From positions 1 to 15,593 of the forward strand of contig JAGXOF010000014.1 of the NCBI GenBank assembly GCA_023660035.1: a stretch of 15,593 bases of DNA. The letters are read 5' to 3'. Position numbers and translations under genes: made by a program. Positions 7,077 through 14,714 of this stretch are shown here, piece after piece (within the stretch, counting starts at the first letter, position 1; each line of letters begins with the position of its first letter). The DNA is from Dehalococcoidia bacterium LH_S1 (GTDB taxonomy: Bacteria > Chloroflexota > Dehalococcoidia > SZUA-161 > SpSt-899). The notes under the pieces are model-generated. The model saw only the letters and a program-made list of their open reading frames with translations, was not told where the DNA came from and did not search any database.

Positions 7077-8097
7077 TGTTTCTCTTCGGTAGGCTCAGGT
7101 GTGGATTTAACTATCTGAACAAAGATTTCGTTGAGAGAGGGCGTTGAGACCTCAAACCTGTTGACCTTGGTTCCCCGCGTAAGGAGCTGGCTCAGGATGT
7201 CCTGTGGCGAGTAGTCTCCATCGAGAAATAGCCCATGAATTGTCCGTGGCTTTTCTGCCTCACCACTCCTGTTAGTTCACCGATTGGCCCCTCACATTCC
7301 AGGAATATGGAGTTATTCCTGAACCTGGACCTGACTTCAGAGAGTTCACCGTACAACACCACCTTACCTTTATTGATCATCAATACACGATCGCAGAGTT
7401 CCTCAACTTCGTTCATTTGATGGGTGCTTAAAACCAGGGTTTTGCCGGCGTTCTTGAGTTCCAGCACCAATTCCTTCAGGGTTTGCCTGTTGACGGGGTT
7501 GAGTCCGGAGAAGGGCTCATCCAGGACGACGAGTTGAGGATCGTGAACGAGGGTGGCGATAAACTGGATTATCTGTCCCATGCCCCGGCTGAGTTGTTCC
7601 TCCTTCTTAGTTTTGTGCGGGAGCATGCCAAGTCTCTCCAGTAAGTTATCGATTCTGGGGCTGATTTTGCCTGTGGTTGTGTTTTTGAGCCGGGCCAGGT
7701 AGCCCAGCAATTCGGCAACAGTGACCTTCCGGTAGAGCCCCCTTTCCTCGGGCAAGTAGCCTATCTTGTCCTTGGTAGACTCATTGAGCGGCTCTCCCAG
7801 TATTCTCACTTCGCCTGAGTCGGGCCTGATGATGTCCATAAGCATGCGGATGGTAGTCGTCTTGCCGGCGCCGTTGGGGCCAACCATACCGAATATCTCG
7901 CCAGCCTTGACCTCGAAGGAGAACTCGTCGACTACTTTCTTCCCGGCAAATGACTTGTGCACGCTGGAGACCTCGACGGTCTTCGTCCCGGGGATTAACT
8001 CGCTTGTGGAGGAGTCGAAAGCGCCTTGCAGCCCAGGAGCGGTCTTTTCCTGGTCACCTTCCGCGGGAAGTTGTGATTCAAGTCGAATTGTTGACAT
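7073..8097 (-). pseudogene. ABC exporter ATPase (NatA-like), frameshifted near the C-terminus
   Basis: The ABC domain begins near residue 41 and is complete. It has Walker A GPNGAGKT (73-80), the Q-loop region YLPEERG (114-120), signature LSRGMGQ (169-175), Walker B LVVLDEP (189-195) and H226. A leader of about 40 residues precedes it. After PIGELTGVV (residue 279) the frame goes off and stops about 20 codons later. In the adjacent frame the sequence continues EAEKPRTIHGLFLDGDYSPQ and then the typical C-terminal RFEVSTPSLNEIFVQIVK. It ends at TGA 7073-7075, overlapping the permease ATG in the usual ATGA arrangement. A single missing base near 7258-7266 explains this. The ABC core may still fold, but its partner permease is also broken. 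A sequencing error cannot be excluded for this lesion. The start overlaps the -35 box of the opposite operon. Confidence 0.85.
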
Positions 8098-8119
8098 TCC
8101 ACCCCCCGGATGCTATAAT
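8091..8119 (+). promoter_or_regulatory. Consensus sigma-70 promoter of the toroid/ECF operon
   Basis: TTGACA (8091-8096) and TATAAT (8114-8119) match the housekeeping consensus at all twelve positions, with the ideal 17-base spacer. Transcription would start near 8126 and leave a leader of roughly 45 bases before the GTG at 8169. The -35 box overlaps the start codon of the divergent exporter ATPase, whose own promoter must lie to its right. A weak minus-strand candidate overlaps the same TATAAT region. No riboswitch fits in this leader. Confidence 0.85.
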
Positions 8120-8156
8120 CAAACACGGTCGTTAATAAACAATCTTGCTTTAGTTA

Positions 8157-8163
8157 AAGGAGG
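8157..8163 (+). promoter_or_regulatory. Strong ribosome-binding site setting a GTG start
   Basis: AAGGAGG lies five bases before the GTG at 8169. This near-perfect anti-16S match decides the non-ATG start of the large secreted protein. Confidence 0.9.
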
Positions 8164-8168
8164 CAAAA

Positions 8169-11150
8169 GTGATAAAGAGGAAACTTGGAATGCTTTCTAA
8201 TGTGGCCCTGGGTCTAATCCTTGTAGTGTTAGCTATAAATCCAGCACCCATAGTGGCGCAGGACAGCTTTCCAATGGATCCGTCTGACCCTGAGATAGAG
8301 AAAGCACTGGATTGGCTACGTAATCAACAGGAAGCCAATGGCAGTATAGGGGGATTTGGGCAGTCTGCATGGGTAGTTAATGCAATAGTAGCCGCCGGCG
8401 AGGACCCTCATGATTGGGGAGATCCATCTATCGTAGAGTATCTGGGAAGTAATGCTGACCAGGCTGCTACAGCTGCGGACTATGAAAGAATGATCCTGGC
8501 AATAGCCGCTGCCGGTGAAGATCCATCGGATTTCGGGGGAAGAGATTTTGTAGAACTACTTAAAGACAGCCATGACGGAACACAGTTTGGCAATGATACA
8601 CAGGTCAATGATGATTTCTGGGGAGTTATGGCTTATATCGCTGCTGGCGGAAGCGCTGGCTCGGAGATTGTTCAAAACAGCGTGTCGTTTATCAAAGATG
8701 CCCAGCAGGCGGATGGTGGCTGGGCTTGGGCCGTGACGGGGGGGACAAGTGTTGACAGCACTGGAGCGGCCATCATGGCCTTGATCGCTGCTGGTGAGAG
8801 CCCGGATTCAACTGCCATCAGTGATGGGCTGGATTACCTCAAAGACAAGCAAGACAGTAACGGGGGGTTCCTCTCCTGGGGAGCCACCAATGCTGATACC
8901 GATTCCCGTGCTATTAATACCATAGTCGCTACAGGGCAGGAGCCTACAGGTTCGAGCTGGTCTAAGGATAGTAATACCCCTGTTGCCGATTTGCTAGGCT
9001 TTCAGCAGGACAGTGGCCAGTTCTATTGGCAGAGTGATAAGGCGGGATGGATGCCTTGCCAGACCACTGCCTCGGCCATCCAGGCACTCTTGGGGGTGCC
9101 TTATCCGGTTCTCCCATCAATTGAAGCACCAAAACACATAACCACATCAAAACACATAATAAACTATGCCTCGATCGAAGATGCGGTGGAGGAGGTAAGG
9201 GCATTGAGAGTTACGGAGGCAGCCCGGATTCTGGGCGAGGTAAGGAAGGAAAGGGCCGGGGAGGTATTGAATCGGTTGGATCTCGGTGAGAGAGAGGAAA
9301 TAGTCCTTGCGATGAGCAGTCCCTCTTTGAAAAAAGTCCTTACTGAGGTTGATCCCGAGAAGCTTTATGAAATATCTTCCGAAGACTTATTCAGTAAACT
9401 CCCTGATGTTCCTGTTGAGCAACTGGTAAAGGAAATGGCTCCGGAACCATGCTCCGATATTACTCCTCCAAATGAGATAGAAAAGACCTCCAACAATATA
9501 CTCGTTAAAGCACCTGAACTCCGCTCGGGGGAGTGGGTAAATTTCTTCGATCAGTCAAGCCTTACTTTTACCAGCCTTTCACTCAAAAGCACTGAGGACT
9601 TGAAGGACGTAAAGGCGAGCTTAAAGACCCTTATAGGAGGAACACCTGCAGGGGTTCGCTGGCCCTCGCACGGATCTGCCTACAAGAGCCTTTTCTTTGA
9701 TATTTCCTTGGAGAACATTGAATCTGAGGAAATAGGCGCCATACGCGTCACGTTTGAATTGGAGAAAGATTCTCTTGAGGTGATGAGTCACCATAAATGG
9801 TCTATTCTTCTTAATCGGTGGGATGAAGCGGGCGAAGAATGGATCTCAATTCCTACGAAGAGGATAGATGAAGACTCAGATTCAGTCTATTACTCTGCGG
9901 TAATGCCTGGCTCCTCTTCCATCTTCTGTATCACGGGAAGCCAGGGGATACCGGCCCCCAAATATGAATTCTCCAATCTCAGTATTGCCCCGGGTGAGGT
10001 CACAACCGGAGATGAAACTACTATTTCATGTGATATTTCCAATCTCAGCGAGCAAGAGCAATCTTGCCCGGTGACTCTCTGGATCAACAAGATGGCGGAA
10101 AGCTGTCAGGAAGTGGAAGTACCAGCCGGAGAGGGAACGCAAGTCTCCTTTACCGTGCAGAGAAATGACCCCGGAGAATATGGAGTAAGGATTGGCAGAT
10201 TGATGGGAGGCTTTACTGTCAAGCAAGCCCCTGATCAGACACCTCCTGAAATCTCCTATCTTTCCCCCAACGGCGTTGTCAGGGCAAATCCGAGTATCGA
10301 AGCCGGGTACAGCGATATTCGCCCGGGGGTTGATGAAAATACAGTCAAACTCTTGCTTGATGGAGAGGATGTAACATCAAAGGCAGAGGTAAGCCAGTCG
10401 AAGGTAACCTATACCCCGATTGAGTGGATAGAGGAGGGGAAGCATACTGTTGAGTTTGAGGTGTCTGATTTGGAAGGGAACAAGATATCCAGGGAATGGG
10501 ATTTCACCCTTGATATTGAACTCAGGCTTCCTGGCCAAAAGAATATAGCGGGGGACTTAGATGGTGACGGGCTCTATGAAGATGTAAACGGCGACGTGGA
10601 AGCCAACTTAGAGGATAGATATGCCCTATTCAGGAATCTTTCTTCCCCCGTGGTTCGAAGGAAAGCGGCGAGCTTTGATTTCAATGGAGATGGCATTGTA
10701 GATGTGGGTGATGTATTTGCGCTTCCTACTATGGGCATTCCTTCTTCACTTGCCTTGGTGGCAGGGGATGTTAAGTGTGAGCCGGGAGAATTGGCCACCG
10801 CACCTATCACGATTTATCATGCGGAAAGCGGGGTCTCGGCTTTCAGCCTGAAGATATCCCTGAAGGGAAAGAAGTTAATTCAGGACAGGATCATAGATGT
10901 CGACCTCCCGGATTATGGAATAAGCCGGGTCTCCGGCAATCTGCCGGGGCAGGGAGTGATGATTCATGCTGTGGACCTCAAGGATAGTGCTAAAGCTGGA
11001 ATGATGGAATCGGTGCTCGCTGAAGTCAAGGTGAAAGGAAGTGTGGTTGGGACAAGTGATATCGAGATTGATGTGCAAAGCATATACGATGAGCAAGGGG
11101 AAGCTATAAACCCCGCTGTGATTTATGGAGAGGTTCAAATCATTGAATAG
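8169..11150 (+). CDS. Secreted multidomain protein with alpha/alpha-toroid, dockerin-like and cohesin-like modules
   Basis: This 993-residue protein starts with a signal peptide (about 1-31, ending near PIVAQ). Residues about 36-315 are an alpha/alpha-toroid of the prenyltransferase/squalene-cyclase type, with repeated motifs such as QQEANGSIGGFG, QQADGGWAW and QDSNGGF and helices ending AAGEDP or AAGESP. Residues about 335-425 are helical and resemble MgtE N-terminal repeats (AARILGEVRKERAGEVLNRL, VDPEKLYEI). Residues about 440-590 look like a PGF-pre-PGF domain, 595-685 like a CARDB-type beta domain and 690-785 like an Ig-like domain. A dockerin-like calcium-binding pair follows (DLDGDGLYEDVNGD near 797-810, FDFNGDGIVDVGD near 837-849), then a cohesin-like C-terminus (860-993). 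It starts the operon with the DUF4430 lipoprotein and the ECF transporter. Ligand capture outside the cell is inferred. No cyclase active site is evident. Confidence 0.88.
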   Translation: MIKRKLGMLSNVALGLILVVLAINPAPIVAQDSFPMDPSDPEIEKALDWLRNQQEANGSIGGFGQSAWVVNAIVAAGEDPHDWGDPSIVEYLGSNADQAATAADYERMILAIAAAGEDPSDFGGRDFVELLKDSHDGTQFGNDTQVNDDFWGVMAYIAAGGSAGSEIVQNSVSFIKDAQQADGGWAWAVTGGTSVDSTGAAIMALIAAGESPDSTAISDGLDYLKDKQDSNGGFLSWGATNADTDSRAINTIVATGQEPTGSSWSKDSNTPVADLLGFQQDSGQFYWQSDKAGWMPCQTTASAIQALLGVPYPVLPSIEAPKHITTSKHIINYASIEDAVEEVRALRVTEAARILGEVRKERAGEVLNRLDLGEREEIVLAMSSPSLKKVLTEVDPEKLYEISSEDLFSKLPDVPVEQLVKEMAPEPCSDITPPNEIEKTSNNILVKAPELRSGEWVNFFDQSSLTFTSLSLKSTEDLKDVKASLKTLIGGTPAGVRWPSHGSAYKSLFFDISLENIESEEIGAIRVTFELEKDSLEVMSHHKWSILLNRWDEAGEEWISIPTKRIDEDSDSVYYSAVMPGSSSIFCITGSQGIPAPKYEFSNLSIAPGEVTTGDETTISCDISNLSEQEQSCPVTLWINKMAESCQEVEVPAGEGTQVSFTVQRNDPGEYGVRIGRLMGGFTVKQAPDQTPPEISYLSPNGVVRANPSIEAGYSDIRPGVDENTVKLLLDGEDVTSKAEVSQSKVTYTPIEWIEEGKHTVEFEVSDLEGNKISREWDFTLDIELRLPGQKNIAGDLDGDGLYEDVNGDVEANLEDRYALFRNLSSPVVRRKAASFDFNGDGIVDVGDVFALPTMGIPSSLALVAGDVKCEPGELATAPITIYHAESGVSAFSLKISLKGKKLIQDRIIDVDLPDYGISRVSGNLPGQGVMIHAVDLKDSAKAGMMESVLAEVKVKGSVVGTSDIEIDVQSIYDEQGEAINPAVIYGEVQIIE

Positions 11151-12132
11151 AGTCTTGAGACCTGTTTCGCTTGCCCTTATAGCTGTGCTGATCATGCCGG
11201 CTCTTACTGTTTCGTGCCAAATAGCGAGTCCAGAGGGACAGGAAGTACAGGAAGGGCAGAAAGAGCAGGCAAGTGAGGAGTCAGAAGCTAGGCTTATCGT
11301 AACAAGGGATTTCGGCTGTAAGGAAGTGCTGGATAAGTCGGTCCCGATTGAGGAAGGCGAGAGTGCGTTAGGGGTCTTACGGAGAATGGCTGAGGTGAAA
11401 ACCAGGTATGGAGGTGGCTTTGTTTCAGGCATAAACGGCGTCGTCTCTGAGTACCCTGAAAGCAATGAGGACTGGCTTTATTACGTGAACGGTGTTTTGG
11501 CCAATGTCGGTGCGGGAAGCTACGATCTTTGTGCCGGCGATGTGGAGTTTTGGGACTTCCATGCCTGGGGATTCTATGCCCTTTTGCCTGCTGTAATCGG
11601 TTGTTTCCCACAGCCTTTCCTGAGCGGCTATGGAGGGGAGGTTTACCCTACAGTAGTGGTCTACCAGGATGGCTTTGAGGAATCTGCCGGGAGATTGAGG
11701 AGGACTTTGCTAGAGGAGGGGGTTGAAGGGGTTAGCATTCAGAAACATGTCTCAAGCTCAGAGAAAGAAGGGGCCAATTTGATCCTCTTAGGGACCCCTG
11801 ACTTGGAGATGATAGCTGAACTCAGTGACAGCGACCTTCGGAAGCTGGGGCTTTTTGTTAAATTCGAACAAGGGGAAGCGATACTCTTCGACAGTCAGGG
11901 GGAAGAGACCAGGGTTAAAAGCTGTGGAGTGATTCAAGCGACTCAAAACCCCTGGAATCCAAAGGGAATAGGGGCAGCGGAGAATGTGGTCTGGATGGTC
12001 TCGGGAACCGGTAAGTCCCATGTTGAGGAGGCTGTAGATGTGCTAATCGACCGGGCAGAGGGGATTCAGCAGTCTTTCGCTGTGGCGATAATAGACGGAG
12101 AGGTTATGAAACTCCCCGATGCTGGATTATAA
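11125..12132 (+). CDS. DUF4430 lipoprotein with S-layer-like C-terminal domain
   Basis: The protein has a hydrophobic N-terminal segment ending at ALTVSC (C31), a near-lipobox suggesting lipid attachment, then a glutamate/glutamine-rich linker. Residues about 57-150 form a DUF4430 domain with EGESALGVLRRM, then WLYYVNGVLANVGAGSYDLC and GDVEFWDFHAW. This fold is shared with the beta domain of transcobalamin and intrinsic factor. C65 and C136 could form a disulfide. Residues about 175-335 resemble an S-layer-associated domain, with repeated beta/alpha elements such as NLILLGTPD and VVWMVSGTG. The ATG at 11125 overlaps the preceding gene by 26 bases and has no ribosome-binding site. An alternative TTG at 11143 has GGAGAGG nine bases upstream, would overlap by only eight bases, and gives a more usual signal length. 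The stop overlaps the next gene. A role in binding the ligand for the ECF transporter is inferred. Confidence 0.88.
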   Translation: MERFKSLNRVLRPVSLALIAVLIMPALTVSCQIASPEGQEVQEGQKEQASEESEARLIVTRDFGCKEVLDKSVPIEEGESALGVLRRMAEVKTRYGGGFVSGINGVVSEYPESNEDWLYYVNGVLANVGAGSYDLCAGDVEFWDFHAWGFYALLPAVIGCFPQPFLSGYGGEVYPTVVVYQDGFEESAGRLRRTLLEEGVEGVSIQKHVSSSEKEGANLILLGTPDLEMIAELSDSDLRKLGLFVKFEQGEAILFDSQGEETRVKSCGVIQATQNPWNPKGIGAAENVVWMVSGTGKSHVEEAVDVLIDRAEGIQQSFAVAIIDGEVMKLPDAGL

Positions 12133-13042
12133 ATATCAAGACAGGGATACTGTAATCCATAGACTTACCCCATGGAGCAAGTTAGGGTGGATTGCAAGCC
12201 TTGTCCTTCTGGCTGTTATCTTCGATCACCCTGTGTACCTGTTTTTGCTCTTTCTGTCTACCATACCAGTAATTGCAGCTGCCAGGTTGACGAGGGAGTG
12301 GGCCTCCCTGATGAAGTATTGCCTTTTCCTTTGCCTTGCAGTTGTGCTCATCAACGCGATCATCAGCCAGAATGGCTCCCATGAACTGGTAAAGGCTCCC
12401 TTCTCCATCCCCCTGATGGGAAATCTAAGGATCACACTGGAGGGAATCGTCTGCGGGGTCGGGAACTCCTTGAGGTTAGCGGCGATAATCTCCGCTTTCT
12501 CCGTCCTTATTTTGGCCATTCATCCCGATGATCTCATGCAAGGCTTGATAAAAATGAAGCTCCCTTATAAATCGCTTCTTGTTGCGTCCGTGTCTGCCAG
12601 GTTTCTCCCGGCTTTGCTGGAGGATTCCCGAAATATCGTTGCCGTTCAAAGGTCTCGGGGCCTGGAGTTCAGCAGTGGAAGCAAAGTACAAAGGACCCGA
12701 AACTATATGGCCATCTTTATTCCTCTCCTTTCCAATTCTCTGGAAAGGGCATCACAATTGGCGGAGGTATTGGAATCGAGAGGCTTCGGCTCAAAGAGAA
12801 GAACCTTTTACAAGGAACTCAAGCTCACGGGTTCAGAAATTGTTGTTCTAATTTCCGCTTTGTTGCCCGGTATATTTGGAATCATCATTTACTCTCAGGG
12901 TTTTGGGAGCTATGATTATTACCCTGCACTGGAGGGAATAGGATTTATGGGCATGGAGGCGATCTGCCTTATCTTTTTGCTTTTCCTGGCCACATTGGTG
13001 GTCTTCACTGCATTAGTAAAAAGGAGAACGGAGATTGATTAG
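12119..13042 (+). CDS. ecfT: ECF transporter transmembrane component EcfT
   Basis: EcfT is the membrane scaffold that couples the ATPases to the substrate-binding S component of energy-coupling-factor vitamin importers. The N-terminus MLDYKYQDRDTVIHRLTPWS is typical of the family. Several hydrophobic segments follow, including WIASLVLLAVIF and a C-terminal pair. The two coupling motifs that contact the ATPases are visible as SRG at residues 179-181 (VQRSRGLEF) and SRG at 220-222 (LESRGFGSK). The length of 307 residues is on the long side of normal, mainly because of the C-terminal membrane part. The ATG overlaps the end of the DUF4430 gene by 14 bases and no clear ribosome-binding site is present, so translational coupling is likely. 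The stop overlaps the ecfA start by eight bases. Confidence 0.92.
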   Translation: MLDYKYQDRDTVIHRLTPWSKLGWIASLVLLAVIFDHPVYLFLLFLSTIPVIAAARLTREWASLMKYCLFLCLAVVLINAIISQNGSHELVKAPFSIPLMGNLRITLEGIVCGVGNSLRLAAIISAFSVLILAIHPDDLMQGLIKMKLPYKSLLVASVSARFLPALLEDSRNIVAVQRSRGLEFSSGSKVQRTRNYMAIFIPLLSNSLERASQLAEVLESRGFGSKRRTFYKELKLTGSEIVVLISALLPGIFGIIIYSQGFGSYDYYPALEGIGFMGMEAICLIFLLFLATLVVFTALVKRRTEID

Positions 13043-14714
13043 GATAGGGAACCTCTGTTTCCGTTACAGTGGGGCCGAAAAGTCAGCACTGAGAGGGATT
13101 GACCTTAAGATACAGGATGGAGAATTTGTCCTGATTACCGGTCCCTCCGGCGGCGGGAAATCGACCCTGTGTCGGTGCCTGAATGGGCTGGTCCCCCATT
13201 TCCATGGGGGCAAGATATATGGGGAAATAGAAGTGGAAGGACTCGATGTCCTTGGCCGTTCTCCTGGAGAGCTTGCCGCAAGAGTCGGGATGGTATTTCA
13301 GGACCCGGAGAATCAGATGGTGGCTGATGAGGTGGAAAGGGAAGTAGCATTTGGTCTGGAGAACTTCGGTTTTACCCGTAGCCTTATGGCACGGCGGGTA
13401 GAGGAAGCGCTGAACGCTGTGGGGGTAGCTCATCTGCGCCACAGGTCGGTTACGGGGCTTTCAGGTGGAGAGCTCCAGAAAATAGCTATAGCTTCCGTTC
13501 TTGCGCTCCATCCGAGCGTCCTTGTCCTGGATGAGCCAAGCTCAGAGCTGGATCCTAAGAGCACGGAGGATTTGTTCAACCTGGTTGCTAAATTAAACAA
13601 CGAACTTGGCCTGACTGTCGTTTTGGTGGAACACCGGTTGGAAAAGGTTGTCCGACACGTTGACCGGCTTATCTTGCTTCAGGATGGAGTCATACTGGCC
13701 GATGGAAATCCACGCCAGGTTCTAAGCACTGCTCAACTGTATCAGAGTGGAGTCGGCATTCCGGCCGTGGCAAGGTTATCCCATGGCTTAATGCAGAAGG
13801 GGATAGACTATGGTGATACCTTCCTAACGGTTAAGGAGAGCAGATCGGCTTTGGAAAAGGTTTTCCGTGAGAGGGACTACAGACCGAAAAGGGATATTCA
13901 GGATCGATTTTCCCCAAAACCCAAGGGGACGCCGCTGATTGAGGCAAGGAAATTGCAGTACGCCTATCTCGATGGCCCTGTGGTATTGAAAGGTATAAAT
14001 TTAAGGATTGCAAAAGGTGAGTTTGTGGCTTTGATGGGGAGGAATGGGTCAGGAAAGAGTACTCTCTTAAAACATTTTATGGGACTCTTGAAGCCTGCGA
14101 AGGGAGATGTTGTGGTCTGCGGATTAAATACAAAGGAAACAGACACAGCCAGGATGGCTAAGGACATTGGATATATCTTTCAGAACCCAAATCTTCACCT
14201 TTTCGCTGACAGTGTAGAGGAGGAAGTTGCCTTTAAACTTAAAAACCTGGGCTTCGATGATAGGGAACAGGAAAGGATGATAACCGAGGTATTGGATAGA
14301 TTCGGCCTCACTGAATATCGGGGAAGGTATCCTCGCGATTTAAGCAGCGGTGAAAAACAGAGGGTGGCGATAGCTTCCGTTCTGGTCTCCCAGCCTGAGG
14401 TAGTTCTTCTGGACGAGCCGATGAGGGGTCTGGAACACAGATTGAAATCGGAGTTGATGGAATCCGTTGGCAGGTACCGGGAGGATGGTCAGACGGTGGT
14501 TCTGGCGACTCAGGACGTGGAAACAGTCGCCGAGTATGCGGACAGGGTGATATTACTTGGCGAGGGAGAGGTAGTAGCGGACGGGGATAAGAGGGAGATC
14601 CTCTCTGAAGCACTCCTTTTCTCTCCACAGATTAACCGGGTTGCCCAATCGCTTAGAAATCATGGTTTCCCACAGGATGTATTAACCGCAGATGAGGCTT
14701 TAAATTTGATATGA
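13035..14714 (+). CDS. ecfA: ECF transporter ATPase, fused EcfA-EcfA'
   Basis: Two ABC domains lie on one 559-residue chain and power the ECF importer. Domain 1 has Walker A GPSGGGKST (36-44), Q-loop FQDPENQ, signature LSGGE (142-146), Walker B LVLDEP (163-168) and switch histidine H200 (VLVEHRLE). Domain 2 has Walker A GRNGSGKST (335-343), Q-loop FQNPNLHLF, signature LSSGE (436-440) and Walker B VLLDEP (457-462). Where the second switch histidine is expected there is Q493 (ATQDVE), and its D-loop reads RGLE rather than the usual GLD. The two ATP sites may therefore be unequal. The start is TTG at 13035 with AAGGAG eight bases upstream, inside the end of ecfT. The last codons overlap the S-component start as ATGA. 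Fused EcfA proteins occur in vitamin-type ECF systems. Family assignment is secure and substrate is set by the S component. Confidence 0.95.
   Translation: MIRIGNLCFRYSGAEKSALRGIDLKIQDGEFVLITGPSGGGKSTLCRCLNGLVPHFHGGKIYGEIEVEGLDVLGRSPGELAARVGMVFQDPENQMVADEVEREVAFGLENFGFTRSLMARRVEEALNAVGVAHLRHRSVTGLSGGELQKIAIASVLALHPSVLVLDEPSSELDPKSTEDLFNLVAKLNNELGLTVVLVEHRLEKVVRHVDRLILLQDGVILADGNPRQVLSTAQLYQSGVGIPAVARLSHGLMQKGIDYGDTFLTVKESRSALEKVFRERDYRPKRDIQDRFSPKPKGTPLIEARKLQYAYLDGPVVLKGINLRIAKGEFVALMGRNGSGKSTLLKHFMGLLKPAKGDVVVCGLNTKETDTARMAKDIGYIFQNPNLHLFADSVEEEVAFKLKNLGFDDREQERMITEVLDRFGLTEYRGRYPRDLSSGEKQRVAIASVLVSQPEVVLLDEPMRGLEHRLKSELMESVGRYREDGQTVVLATQDVETVAEYADRVILLGEGEVVADGDKREILSEALLFSPQINRVAQSLRNHGFPQDVLTADEALNLI

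Noticed and set aside
8120..8168. Possible cobalamin riboswitch before the toroid gene
   Set aside because: The leader is about 45 bases, far shorter than a cobalamin riboswitch, and no B12-box-like sequence is present.
10875..11465. Minus-strand open frame of 196 codons across the toroid and DUF4430 gene junction
   Set aside because: It is antisense to two genes with strong domain evidence and has no recognisable family of its own.
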